Both the position numbers and the translations under genes were made by a program. Positions 1-7,881 of a DNA stretch of 64,000 nucleotides are shown piece by piece. The stretch lies in NCBI GenBank assembly GCA_046233135.1, contig JBJXHN010000003.1:248001-312000 (forward strand), written 5' to 3'. Position 1 is the first letter of the stretch. Every line of letters begins with the position of its first letter. The stretch is from JBJXHN01 sp046233135. GTDB taxonomy: Bacteria; Pseudomonadota; Alphaproteobacteria; Rhodospirillales; Rhodospirillaceae. The notes under the pieces were generated by a model. It had not been told where the DNA came from and did no database searches. It saw only the letters and a list, made by a program, of their open reading frames with translations.

Positions 1-1
1 G

Positions 2-613
2 ATCACCGTCCATCCCGAACGGCAGGACACCTGGTACTGGCTGATCCCCTTTTCCGACGGCACCGCCTCGGTCGGCGTCGTCTTCCCCGGTGACGCCCCG
101 CACCACCCGGGGCTGGACGACGCCACCCTGTTCCGCCGCCTGCTGGATGACACCCGCCTGCGCAGCATTCTGGCCCGTGCCGAACAGATCCGTCCGCTGG
201 GAACCCTGTCCGACTATTCGGCCAGCTCCACCGCGCTCTATGGCGACGGCTACGTGCTGGTGGGCAATGCGGGCGCCTTCCTCGACCCCGTTTTCTCCTC
301 GGGCGTGACCATCGCCATGGTCTCCGCCGAGATGGCCGCGCAGACCCTGATCCGCCGCCACAAGGGCGAAACCGTCACCTGGCAGGCCGACTATGCCGAT
401 CCCCTGATGCGCGGGGTGAATACCTTTGAAGCCTGCGTGCGGGCTTGGTACGAAGGGGGCCTGCAAACCATCATCTTCAATCAGCCGGTGGGGGAAAGCC
501 GTTACAAGCGGATGGTGATCTCCATTCTGGCCGGCTACGCCTGGAACACGGAAAATCCCATGGTCACCCAGACCGACCGTTCCCTGACCGCCCTGAGCGC
601 CCTATGCGCCTGA
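2..613 (+). CDS. FAD-dependent oxidoreductase, halogenase-like fold (5' truncated by window edge)
   Basis: The frame is open from the first bases of the window, so the N-terminus with the FAD-binding GxGxxG lies outside it. About 203 C-terminal residues are visible. The segment VGNAGAFLDPVFSSGVTIAM (about residues 85-104 of the visible part) is the typical second flavin-contact region of tryptophan-halogenase-like and geranylgeranyl-reductase-like flavoproteins. Such a protein is a usual member of aryl-polyene and related pigment clusters, where its exact reaction is not settled. Its stop codon overlaps the start of the following lipoprotein gene by 10 bp, so it is translationally coupled to the pathway. 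I infer a role in polyene modification; a true halogenase activity cannot be judged without the N-terminus. Confidence 0.75.
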   Translation: MTVHPERQDTWYWLIPFSDGTASVGVVFPGDAPHHPGLDDATLFRRLLDDTRLRSILARAEQIRPLGTLSDYSASSTALYGDGYVLVGNAGAFLDPVFSSGVTIAMVSAEMAAQTLIRRHKGETVTWQADYADPLMRGVNTFEACVRAWYEGGLQTIIFNQPVGESRYKRMVISILAGYAWNTENPMVTQTDRSLTALSALCA

Positions 614-1209
614 TCCCCTGCGTCCTCCTGCTGCTGCTTCTCGCCGCATGCTCCACGCCCGCGCCCGCACCTGTCGGACCCGAGCCCCAAAAGGTGCAGC
701 TGGACACCACCCACACCCTGCGCCTGCCGATGCCCCCGGCACCCGGCTTCCCTGACCCCTTCGAGGTCGCGCAGACCATCTGGGGTACCCAGCCCGACGG
801 GACGCTCACCCGCTTCCAGGCCCGGCTGTCCGTGGCCCCGGCACTGGTGAAGGCGGTGCTGTTGGATGACCTGGGGCGTCGTGCCCTGACGTTGACCTGG
901 GGGCCGGACACCTTTGCCATCGACCGCGCCCCCTGGCTGCCGGCCGAGGTCGAAGGACCGCGCATGCTCGCCGATCTGATGATGGTCTACTGGCCGCTTT
1001 CCATCGTGCAAGCCGCCCTGGATCCCCCTCTCTCGGCCACCCAGTCCACCGACGGCACCGACCGCCGGATCCTCAGCAACGGCGTGCCCTATATCCACAT
1101 CAGCCGCCCCCCCGGGAATCCGTGGCCGGGTCCGGCGCTGCTGGAGAACCAGGCCCTGGGCTACCAGCTGAAGATCCATTCCGTGGTCATCGAAGAGCCT
1201 GGCACATGA
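604..1209 (+). CDS. DUF3261-type outer-membrane lipoprotein of aryl-polyene cluster
   Basis: 201 residues. The N-terminus has a basic pair, a leucine-rich hydrophobic core and a lipobox ending LLAAC-S, so Cys17 should be lipidated after signal peptidase II cleavage. The rest is a predicted periplasmic domain with RFQARLSV and the end motif YQLKIHSVVIEE, resembling DUF3261 proteins that sit between the FAD oxidoreductase and the first KS in aryl-polyene clusters. I chose ATG 604 because it starts the signal peptide directly and overlaps the upstream stop; a longer in-frame extension has no signal sequence at its start. The stop overlaps the next start as ATGA. Inferred role: handling or anchoring of the lipid-like polyene at the outer membrane. 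Confidence 0.75.
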   Translation: MRLIPCVLLLLLLAACSTPAPAPVGPEPQKVQLDTTHTLRLPMPPAPGFPDPFEVAQTIWGTQPDGTLTRFQARLSVAPALVKAVLLDDLGRRALTLTWGPDTFAIDRAPWLPAEVEGPRMLADLMMVYWPLSIVQAALDPPLSATQSTDGTDRRILSNGVPYIHISRPPGNPWPGPALLENQALGYQLKIHSVVIEEPGT

Positions 1210-2423
1210 GCCCACTGCGCCCTGCCCTGTCCGCGCTGGGCCTGATCTCGGCCATGGGATCCGGCAAGGCGGCGACCGAGGCCGTCCTGTTCGACGGCGC
1301 ACCGGCCGCTGTCGGTCCGCGCGGCGGCTTCCTGCCTGACCGCACCGCCGTGCTGGCGGCCGCACCCGACCCTCTGCCCGCCCTGCCGCCGGGCCTGGAG
1401 GTCCACGACAGCCGCAACAACCGCCTGCTCTGGGCGGCGGCAACCGAGATCCTGCCCGAGATCGCCACCGCGCTGGCCGCCCATGGACCGCAGCGGATGG
1501 GGATCGTGCTCGGCACCAGCACCTCGGGGATCGAGGAAGGCACGGCAGCCTATCACACCTGGCTGGAGACCGGCGCCCTGCCGCCGGATTACGCCTATGG
1601 CCGGCAGGAGATCGGCTCACCGGCCGCCTTCCTGCGCGATGCCGTCGGTGCCCGGGGTCCCTGCCACGTGATCTCGACCGCCTGTTCCTCCAGTGCCAAG
1701 GCCCTGGCCTCGGCGACCCGGCTGCTGAAGGCCGGCCTCTGCGATGCGGTGCTGGTGGGCGGGGTGGACAGCCTCTGCCGCCTGACGGTCAACGGCTTCC
1801 ATGCCCTGGAGCTGGTTTCCGGCAGCCGCTGCAATCCCTTCAGCCGCAACCGCGACGGCATCACCATTGGCGAAGGGGCGGCCCTGTTCCTGATGACCCG
1901 CTCCGGTGGTCCGGTGACCCTGCTGGGGGTCGGCGAAAGCGCCGATGCCCATCACCCGAATGCTCCCCATCCCGAGGGCCTGGGTGCCATCCGCGCCATG
2001 GAAGACGCCCTCGCCCGCGCCGGACTGGGGGCCGACGCCATCGCCTACCTCAATCTGCACGGCACCGCCACGCCCCTGAACGACGCCATGGAGGCAAAGG
2101 CCGTTGCCCGTGTCCTTGGCGGTCACGTCCCGGTCAGTTCCACAAAGCCCCTGACCGGCCACACCCTGGGCGTCGCCGGCGCGCTGGAGGCCGCCGTGCT
2201 GTGGCTGTCCCTGCGCCACGCGGCGGAGGGCTGCCCCCTGCCCCGCCACCTGTGGGATGGCGCAGCCGATCCCGCCCTGCCGGCCCTGGCCCTGATCGAC
2301 CAGCCCGGACAGCGCCTGCCCCCCGCCCGGACGCGGGCCATGATGAGCACCTCTTTTGCCTTCGGCGGCAGCAACGTGGCGGTGATCCTCGGCAGCGGCC
2401 CGGTGACGGAGTCCGCATCATGA
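1206..2423 (+). CDS. Beta-ketoacyl-ACP synthase (aryl-polyene KS)
   Basis: 405 residues, thiolase fold. The catalytic cysteine is Cys160 in STACSSSAKAL, and the two active-site histidines are His285 in LHGTATPLND and His319 in KPLTGHTLGVAGA, giving a complete Cys-His-His triad. It condenses malonyl-ACP onto a growing acyl chain. The position after the DUF3261 lipoprotein and before hotdog dehydratase, reductase and a second KS matches the order of the apeO-apeP-apeQ-apeR end of aryl-polyene clusters, so this is probably the apeO counterpart. Both ends overlap neighbours by ATGA. Regulation is not visible because the operon start is outside the window. Confidence 0.85.
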   Translation: MSPLRPALSALGLISAMGSGKAATEAVLFDGAPAAVGPRGGFLPDRTAVLAAAPDPLPALPPGLEVHDSRNNRLLWAAATEILPEIATALAAHGPQRMGIVLGTSTSGIEEGTAAYHTWLETGALPPDYAYGRQEIGSPAAFLRDAVGARGPCHVISTACSSSAKALASATRLLKAGLCDAVLVGGVDSLCRLTVNGFHALELVSGSRCNPFSRNRDGITIGEGAALFLMTRSGGPVTLLGVGESADAHHPNAPHPEGLGAIRAMEDALARAGLGADAIAYLNLHGTATPLNDAMEAKAVARVLGGHVPVSSTKPLTGHTLGVAGALEAAVLWLSLRHAAEGCPLPRHLWDGAADPALPALALIDQPGQRLPPARTRAMMSTSFAFGGSNVAVILGSGPVTESAS

Positions 2424-2896
2424 CCACCGCGCCCGAGGCCCTGCCGCCCGTCTCCGATCTGGTACCCCACGGGCCGCCCATGCGGCTGATCGACCGCATC
2501 CTGCGCGCCGATCCCACCACCATGACCGCCGAAGTGCGGATCACCCGCGACAGCCTGTTCTTCGTGCCCGGCCGGGGGGTGGCCAGCTACGCCGGGGTCG
2601 AATATATCGCCCAGACCGTCTCCGCCCACGCCAGCTGGCGGGAACGCCAGGCCGACCCCGCCGCCCGCCCCCGCATCGGCTTTCTGCTCGGCAGCCGCCA
2701 GATCGCCCCCGCCGTCTCCTGGTTCCCCGAGGGCGCGGTGCTGGAGGTGCGGGTGGAAGAGCAGTTCCAGGACGGCAGCATGGGCGTGTTCGACGGCGAA
2801 ATCCGCTGTGACGGCGCCTTGCTGCTGAAGGCCAGCATCAACGTCTATCTGCCGCCGTCCGAAGACGCGGCCCTGCCGGGAAAGGATATCCCATGA
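2420..2896 (+). CDS. Hotdog-fold 3-hydroxyacyl-ACP dehydratase (ApeP-like)
   Basis: 158 residues. The N-terminal motif LVPHGPPMRLIDRI (about residues 15-28) contains the conserved His-Gly-x-Pro region seen in FabZ/FabA-like hotdog dehydratases and in the ApeP group of aryl-polyene clusters. The central stretch SYAGVEYIAQTVSAHASW forms the long hotdog helix. It should remove water from the 3-hydroxyacyl-ACP formed by the downstream reductase, building the conjugated double bonds of the polyene. It starts and ends in ATGA overlaps, so it is part of one tightly coupled set of KS, dehydratase, reductase and KS. The family assignment is firm; the ACP partner is not in the window. Confidence 0.8.
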   Translation: MTTAPEALPPVSDLVPHGPPMRLIDRILRADPTTMTAEVRITRDSLFFVPGRGVASYAGVEYIAQTVSAHASWRERQADPAARPRIGFLLGSRQIAPAVSWFPEGAVLEVRVEEQFQDGSMGVFDGEIRCDGALLLKASINVYLPPSEDAALPGKDIP

Positions 2897-3666
2897 GTCC
2901 CACCCCCTCTGCGGTTTCTTCCGCCACCTTGCCTCCGGCCACTCCGGGCACGATCCTGGTCACCGGGGCGAGCAAGGGCATCGGCGCGGCCACGGCCCGT
3001 CGGCTGGCGCGGGACGGCTTCGACATCGCCGTCCACTACCATTCCGACGAGGCCGGTGCCCGCGCGGTGATGGACGAGGTCGTGGCCCTGGGCCGGTCTG
3101 CGCGCCCGCTGCGCTTCGACCTCGCCGACCGCGACGGCACCCGGGCAGCGCTGGAGGCCGACGTGGCCGCCCATGGTGCCCCCTTTGGCGTGGTGCTGAA
3201 CGCCGGCCTGTGCCGGGACGCCGCCTTTCCGGCGCTGGAGGACAAGGATTGGGACCGGGTGCTGAGCACCAATCTGGACGGGTTCTACAACGTGCTGAAA
3301 CCGCTGATCATGCCGATGGTTCATCGCCGTGCCGGCGGGCGGATCGTCGCCCTGACCTCGATTGCCGGCCAGGTGGGCAACCGGGGGCAGGTGAACTATG
3401 CGGCCTCCAAGGCCGGTATCATCGGCGCGGTGAAGTCCCTGGCCATCGAGCTGGCCAAGCGCCGTATCACCGTCAACGCCGTGGCCCCGGGGCTGATCGA
3501 AACGGCGATGACCAGCGATGTGCCGCTGGACCAGGTGATGGGCCTGATCCCCCTGCGGCGTCTGGGCCATGTGGACGAGGTGGCGGGCACCATCGCCTTT
3601 CTCTGCGGCCCGGATGCGGGCTACATCACCCGGCAAGTAATCAGCGTGAACGGAGGCATGGCATGA
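2893..3666 (+). CDS. 3-oxoacyl-ACP reductase, FabG-like SDR
   Basis: 257 residues, classical short-chain dehydrogenase. The cofactor motif is TGASKGIGAATARRL near residue 25, NAG follows in VLNAGLC, and the catalytic Ser-Tyr-Lys occurs in LTSIAGQVGNRGQVNYAASK. The C-terminus ends ISVNGGMA as in FabG. It reduces 3-oxoacyl-ACP to 3-hydroxyacyl-ACP with NADPH. In this cluster it supplies the substrate for the preceding dehydratase (ApeQ position of aryl-polyene clusters). Compared with E. coli FabG it has about 15 extra Pro/Ser/Thr-rich N-terminal residues. ATGA overlaps link it to both neighbours. Confidence 0.88.
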   Translation: MSPTPSAVSSATLPPATPGTILVTGASKGIGAATARRLARDGFDIAVHYHSDEAGARAVMDEVVALGRSARPLRFDLADRDGTRAALEADVAAHGAPFGVVLNAGLCRDAAFPALEDKDWDRVLSTNLDGFYNVLKPLIMPMVHRRAGGRIVALTSIAGQVGNRGQVNYAASKAGIIGAVKSLAIELAKRRITVNAVAPGLIETAMTSDVPLDQVMGLIPLRRLGHVDEVAGTIAFLCGPDAGYITRQVISVNGGMA

Positions 3667-4922
3667 CGACCCGGGGCATGATAACCCGGGGCATGACCCG
3701 GCGTGTGGTGGTGACGGGGATGGGCGGCGTGACGCCCCTGGGCAACGACTGGCCCACCATCCGCGCGCGCATGGATGCCGGCGAGACCGGCATCCGCCAT
3801 ATGGACGACTGGGCGACGGCCTACGACCTGCGCACCCGCATGGCCGCCCCCCTGGCCGGCTTCGCCCTGGATCCCGGCTACTCCCGCAAGCAGACCCGGG
3901 GCATGGGGCCGGTGGCCCGGATGGCCGTGGCGGCCACCGACCAGGCCCTGCGCGACGCCGGCCTGATGGACGACAAGCCCCTGCTGCGCGGCGGACGGCT
4001 GGGTATCGCCTACGGCTCGTCCTTCGGCAGCACCCAGCCCGTGCGTGGCTTCGCCCAGTTGCTGGAGAACGGCACCTCCCACGCCATCACGGCCACCACC
4101 TACATCCAGCTGATGACCCATACGGCGGCGGTGAATATCGGCGTGCTGCACGGTATCACCGGCCGCATCATCCCCACCTCGACCGCCTGCACCTCGGGGT
4201 CAATGGCCATCGGCTACGCCTATGAAGCCATCAAGCACGGCTACCAGGACGTCATGATCGCCGGCGGGGCCGAGGAACTGTGCGTGACCATGGTGGCGGT
4301 CTTCGACACCCTGTTCGCCACCAGCACCCGCAACGACACCCCCGGCCTGACCCCCCGCCCCTTCGACAAGGACCGCGACGGCCTGGTGATCGGCGAAGGC
4401 GCAGGCACCCTGATCCTGGAAGACCACGACCACGCCAAGGCCCGGGGCGCGACCATCTACGGCGAGGTGGTGGGCTATGCCACCAACACCGACGGCGTCC
4501 ACGTGACCCAGCCCAACCGCGAGACCATGGCGCTGGCGCTGTCCGGCGCGTTGGCCGAAGCCGGCATCCCGGCGTCGGAAGTGGGCCTGGTGAACGGCCA
4601 CGGCACGGCGACGGACCACGGCGACGTGGCGGAAAGTCACGCGACCCGGGCGGTTTTCGGCCGGGCGGTGCCGATCCATACGCTGAAGGGCCACATGGGG
4701 CACGGCCTGGGCGCCTGCGGCTCGGTCGAAGCCTGGCTGGGACTGGAGATGCTGCGCGAAGGCCGCATCCTGCCCACGGCAAACCTGCGCACCGTCGATC
4801 CGGCCTGTGCGGACCTGGACTACATCATGGAAACGCCCCGGGCGCTGGACACGGAATACATGATGTCCAACAACTTCGCCTTCGGGGGCATCAATACGTC
4901 GCTGGTGTTCCGGCGCGTGTAA
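3663..4922 (+). CDS. Beta-ketoacyl-ACP synthase II-like (ApeR-like), last gene of operon
   Basis: 419 residues, FabF-like. Catalytic Cys176 lies in TSTACTSGSMAIG, His313 in NGHGTATDHGD and His347 in MGHGLGACGSVEAW. This would be the second elongating KS of the aryl-polyene set. The start at 3663 overlaps the reductase stop as ATGA; the first ten codons contain a short tandem duplication (TRGMITRGM) encoded by a 15-bp repeat, so a later start at 3693 (MTRRVVVTGMGG) would give the more typical FabF N-terminus. A strong terminator-like hairpin follows about 15 bp after the stop, so the operon ends here. Confidence 0.87.
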   Translation: MTTRGMITRGMTRRVVVTGMGGVTPLGNDWPTIRARMDAGETGIRHMDDWATAYDLRTRMAAPLAGFALDPGYSRKQTRGMGPVARMAVAATDQALRDAGLMDDKPLLRGGRLGIAYGSSFGSTQPVRGFAQLLENGTSHAITATTYIQLMTHTAAVNIGVLHGITGRIIPTSTACTSGSMAIGYAYEAIKHGYQDVMIAGGAEELCVTMVAVFDTLFATSTRNDTPGLTPRPFDKDRDGLVIGEGAGTLILEDHDHAKARGATIYGEVVGYATNTDGVHVTQPNRETMALALSGALAEAGIPASEVGLVNGHGTATDHGDVAESHATRAVFGRAVPIHTLKGHMGHGLGACGSVEAWLGLEMLREGRILPTANLRTVDPACADLDYIMETPRALDTEYMMSNNFAFGGINTSLVFRRV

Positions 4923-4931
4923 AAGCCTGTG

Positions 4932-5002
4932 GGAGGTCCGGAGGGGACAAGCCCCTCTGGCCGTTTCTTTTTTTAGCCCTGGGGGATCAGCGGATCCCCC
5001 AG
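4932..5002 (+). repeat. Two-hairpin intergenic element, copy 1
   Basis: A GC-rich hairpin (arms 4938-4946 and 4952-4960, loop ACAAG) is followed by a T-rich linker and then a perfect 10-bp hairpin (arms 4979-4988 and 4993-5002, loop AGCG). The same pair, with the same loops but different paired bases, recurs at 63050-63122; single halves occur at 7840-7863 and 63938-63971. The first half plus T-tract doubles as the operon terminator. Confidence 0.75.
4938..4974 (+). terminator. Rho-independent terminator after aryl-polyene operon
   Basis: Nine-base-pair stem with one G-U pair (4938-4946 with 4952-4960), five-base loop, then TTTCTTTTTTT. It begins 15 bp after the stop of the last KS gene. Confidence 0.8.
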
Positions 5003-5034
5003 TCCCCCAATGAGGTCAGGCGCGGGACCGTCGT

Positions 5035-5262
5035 TTACAGGGTGACGGCGAACAAGGGATCCGTGGCGCCACCGGCCCGCAGATGGTCGGAAAGGGCGGT
5101 GATGAAGGCCTCTTCCTCCTTCTGGTTGGCCGGACGGGTGGTGATGGTGGGCTTGGGATCCAGCCGGACCGCAACCAGCCTCAACAGGGCTTCGAGGGAA
5201 TCCTCGTCCGCCGGGCTGCACACCAGGGCAGGGGTACCGTTCACATCGACAGAGATGCGCAT
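5035..5262 (-). CDS. Small hypothetical protein, 75 aa
   Basis: Starts MRISVDVNGTPALVCSPADE with an upstream GAGGAC ribosome site; a longer frame to 5337 exists but its extra residues look non-coding (Pro/Arg/Ser-rich with no ribosome site). The protein is acidic in the first half, predicted alpha/beta, with no signal peptide, membrane segment or recognised motif. I do not recognise the family. Base composition and codon use match the GC-rich host, unlike the neighbouring AT-rich gene. It stands alone: the polyene operon converges on it from the left, and the AT-rich gene diverges on the right. Confidence 0.6.
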   Translation of the reverse strand: MRISVDVNGTPALVCSPADEDSLEALLRLVAVRLDPKPTITTRPANQKEEEAFITALSDHLRAGGATDPLFAVTL

Positions 5263-5360
5263 GGGAAGTCCTCTTCTCCAAGGATGGATGGATGGGGGAA
5301 CGGATTGATCCTTGGCGGGCTTCCGTGTGCTTTTCAAGCTTTTCCTTATCTCTGGTATGG

Positions 5361-5400
5361 ATATGACACGACCGCGGAAAGCGTGAGGTCATATTTTTTT
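5361..5400 (+). terminator. Possible hairpin with T-tract in AT-rich leader
   Basis: Seven-base arms ATATGAC (5361-5367) and GTCATAT (5388-5394) flank a 20-base loop and are followed by seven T. It lies where composition changes from GC-rich to AT-rich, upstream of the 5535 gene. Function as terminator or leader structure is unproven. I see no other clear signal in 5263-5534. Confidence 0.3.
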
Positions 5401-5534
5401 CTCATCGGAGTACGAGTTACCCACAACCGTATATGCGGTTCGGCCTATTGATACACGATCGCCTTCGACAAAAATACAACCATAGAACTCATTTTCTGTA
5501 AATGCGAGCAAACATCACAGTCACCACAGGATGA

Positions 5535-7232
5535 ATGGCTATGGTTAACATTAACTCTGATATAATAGACAATTTTGACACTAGCTCAGCTAACAACAGT
5601 TCCACAAGCATCCATGAGCTTAGAAATATCGCAATCGCCAACGTTTGGAGGAACGTTGGCGATGATGCATGTCACGTCACAATGCAACAACTCGCATCCA
5701 TTACTGGATCACCAATGAATAGCGTTGCAGACACCTATGCAGAAGGCATAAACAGCCCGAGTGATTTTGATATAAATTATTACTATAACATTGAAAACAC
5801 TATTGGACAATACGATGACTGGTATATATCCGACGCATTCGGCGACTTTTCTGAAGGACACCTTGCAAGTCTGAGTGCTGGCGATGTTATTCGATATTCC
5901 TGGTCCGGGCACGATTGGTCATCAAAGCATACCATTACAATTTTAAATATTGATTATGAAAGAAAAACACTAGAAGTTTTCGACAACACCAGTCACGGCG
6001 GCATGGATGGAAGCACATACGGCTACAGTGGAATAAGAATATATACTGAAAACTACCTCATAAACAAAAATGCGGAAGATTTTGTTATATACAGGAATGC
6101 AGAAATACACAGTTCAATTCGGACACCCAGCACGCTGCCGGATTTAACACCAATATCCGGAAACACATACACGCTTCACGCAGGCCATCAGCAACTCAAT
6201 ATGACAGATAATGCCGATACCATCATATTTGATAATAGCAATCAAAACCTATCTTTTACTATAGATTACATAACGCCATACGACACCATTGAAATAAGAG
6301 GAACAAGCATTTCTTCAGCATATAAATCTGAATACGGTATTTATACGGCAGAGTTAAATTCCGGACATATCTTTGAATTTTATGATGCTTTCTCCATAAC
6401 CGAAGGCGGAGACATTATTTTCTTTGCCGGGCCGACGTATGACGATGGAGACTTCATAACCCCGACAGCAGGTTTAATCAAACCACCCAATATGTCCCAG
6501 AGAGAAACCACCCCATTCCCTCAACCAAACATAGACAACCTATCTACAGAGATAGGAGGTCGCAACATCTCCATTGAGCAAATTAGCATAGAAGAGATAA
6601 TAGATCCAGACAGAGGGATACTTTCGTCAACAATATTAATTGATGGACATGAAGTTTCTGGAGTAACGACAACGTTGAAGAGGGGTTGGGAAGTAGCAAC
6701 CATGTGCGACTCTGACGGCGATGGCAGAAACGAAATCTTCTTTTTTGGAGTTGACCACATTCAAGATGTGGGCTCAGGGTACGGGGCAACTTGGGAAATT
6801 GGTGAAAGCGGAAGCATAGAAAGCACCCAGTTTCATATATCCATGAGCAGAAGCGGATGGAACGTTGCAGGCGCTACAAACATTAACTCAAACTCTGGTG
6901 ACGAAATAATATGGCAAAACCATGAGACAGGACAAAAAGGAATATGGACTGACACAGATCAAGATGGCCGGATGGACTTCGGATACTTTCTGACGGATCT
7001 TGGATCCAACAACAACGAATCAATAATCGGGACATCAGATATAGACAATGACAATAATCGTGAAATACTCTTATTCAATAGATATACGCAAGAAGGGAGA
7101 GTGATGGAATTTTATGGAGAAGACAGTTCAGGTGCGCATATGATGAACATTGCCACATATGACAATCTCGCCTTTTTTGAGACAGATCTTAATAACTATG
7201 TAGTCGAATTATTCCCACTACTCGGATCATGA
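5535..7232 (+). CDS. AT-rich surface-type protein: papain-like (CHAP/NlpC-like) head and FG-GAP-like repeats
   Basis: 565 residues with a base composition (about 40% GC) and Asn/Ile/Ser-rich make-up quite unlike every neighbour, so it is probably acquired. Residues about 25-190 look like a papain-fold amidase/peptidase: Cys46 in DDACHVTMQQL at a helix start, a LSAGDVIRY turn, His132 in KHTITIL and Asp150/Asn151 in EVFDNTS as the possible triad. A middle beta-rich region follows (TYTLHAGHQQLN). Residues about 385-530 hold three D-x-D-x-D/N calcium-type repeats: CDSDGDGRNEIFFFG, TDTDQDGRMDFGYF and SDIDNDNNREILLF, as in FG-GAP/VCBS propeller blades. There is no classical signal peptide and no GGxGxD RTX array. 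Start chosen for the AGGA site just upstream. Family unknown; the enzyme reading is inference. Confidence 0.7.
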   Translation: MAMVNINSDIIDNFDTSSANNSSTSIHELRNIAIANVWRNVGDDACHVTMQQLASITGSPMNSVADTYAEGINSPSDFDINYYYNIENTIGQYDDWYISDAFGDFSEGHLASLSAGDVIRYSWSGHDWSSKHTITILNIDYERKTLEVFDNTSHGGMDGSTYGYSGIRIYTENYLINKNAEDFVIYRNAEIHSSIRTPSTLPDLTPISGNTYTLHAGHQQLNMTDNADTIIFDNSNQNLSFTIDYITPYDTIEIRGTSISSAYKSEYGIYTAELNSGHIFEFYDAFSITEGGDIIFFAGPTYDDGDFITPTAGLIKPPNMSQRETTPFPQPNIDNLSTEIGGRNISIEQISIEEIIDPDRGILSSTILIDGHEVSGVTTTLKRGWEVATMCDSDGDGRNEIFFFGVDHIQDVGSGYGATWEIGESGSIESTQFHISMSRSGWNVAGATNINSNSGDEIIWQNHETGQKGIWTDTDQDGRMDFGYFLTDLGSNNNESIIGTSDIDNDNNREILLFNRYTQEGRVMEFYGEDSSGAHMMNIATYDNLAFFETDLNNYVVELFPLLGS

Positions 7233-7252
7233 AAAACTGAAATATAATCTGC

Positions 7253-7290
7253 TGTAAAAATGGCGGTCCGCCCCCATCAGGCGGACCGCC
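7253..7290 (-). terminator. Terminator after fmdB (minus strand)
   Basis: Perfect 11-bp stem (7262-7272 with 7280-7290) around a 7-base loop, followed on the minus strand by ATTTTTAC. It sits 22 bp beyond the fmdB stop and lies between two convergent genes. Confidence 0.75.
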
Positions 7291-7312
7291 GGGTGCCCCC
7301 CGCCGCATCCCA

Positions 7313-7681
7313 TCAGTGACTGATCATCCAGGGCCGAGCGCCGGGGAAGGTCTTGCTGCCATCAGGCATGACAAGGGTGCGGTTTTTCTTTTCGCCATGG
7401 CTGCCGCAACCGCATCCGGGGCCGTGTTTGTGGTCGCGGTGCTTGCGGGCCTGTTCTTCCTTCCAGGCGCCGACGGACAGCGGCGCGGCGCTGGCGCGTT
7501 CGTTGGTGGCGTAGGCGGTCCGTTTCTCTGCGCTCAAGGCCGACAAGCGGGGCATGGTGGCGTAGACGCGGGGAGCATCGCTGCCGCAGCGGGGACACAA
7601 CCCCGGCTCGGCTGCGCGATCCGCCGTCTGCAAGTCATTGAAAGGGCCACACAAACCGCACTCATAATCATAAACGGGCAT
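7313..7681 (-). CDS. fmdB: FmdB-family zinc-ribbon protein
   Basis: 122 residues. The start MPVYDYECGLCG is diagnostic of the FmdB putative regulatory zinc-ribbon family, with the metal site built from CGLC and CPRC about 20 residues apart. A second His/Cys-rich patch near the C-terminus (HKHGPGCGCGSHG) could bind another metal. Homologues lie next to formamidase in Methylophilus and are proposed to regulate the amide pathway. It is the last gene of the urt-fmd operon, separated from fmdA by 200 bp of hairpin-rich DNA. ATG 7681 is preferred over an upstream GTG because it gives the conserved N-terminus and has AAGGTG upstream. Confidence 0.85.
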   Translation of the reverse strand: MPVYDYECGLCGPFNDLQTADRAAEPGLCPRCGSDAPRVYATMPRLSALSAEKRTAYATNERASAAPLSVGAWKEEQARKHRDHKHGPGCGCGSHGEKKNRTLVMPDGSKTFPGARPWMISH

Positions 7682-7701
7682 AGCACGCACCTTTTTTTTA
7701 C

Positions 7702-7863
7702 CGAGGTGCTAAAGCACCTCGTATTGCGTTCCAAAGCCACGCAGGCTTTTACGCGCCATAAGGCGCGGTGGCCGCTTGGCCTTGCCTCCCTTCGATGAGC
7801 TTCGCTCATCGTCGGTCGGTTGGGACCCTCATAGGGGGTCAGGGGGACCCGCTGGTCCCCCTG
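7702..7863. repeat. Cluster of inverted repeats between fmdA and fmdB
   Basis: Four hairpins are packed here: arms 7702-7709/7714-7721 (8 bp, loop TAAA); a GCGCC/GGCGC hairpin near 7752-7765; arms 7793-7800/7804-7811 (8 bp, loop TTC); and arms 7840-7849/7854-7863 (10 bp). The last is a reverse-oriented copy of the second half of the two-hairpin element at 4932-5002. The region may separate fmdB expression from the upstream operon. Confidence 0.65.
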
Positions 7864-7881
7864 CACTTAAAGTGTCTTTCC

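Noticed and set aside
7702..7721. Hairpin before fmdB as a terminator of fmdA
   Set aside because: On the minus strand the stem is followed by A residues, not T, so it is not an intrinsic terminator in the direction of transcription.
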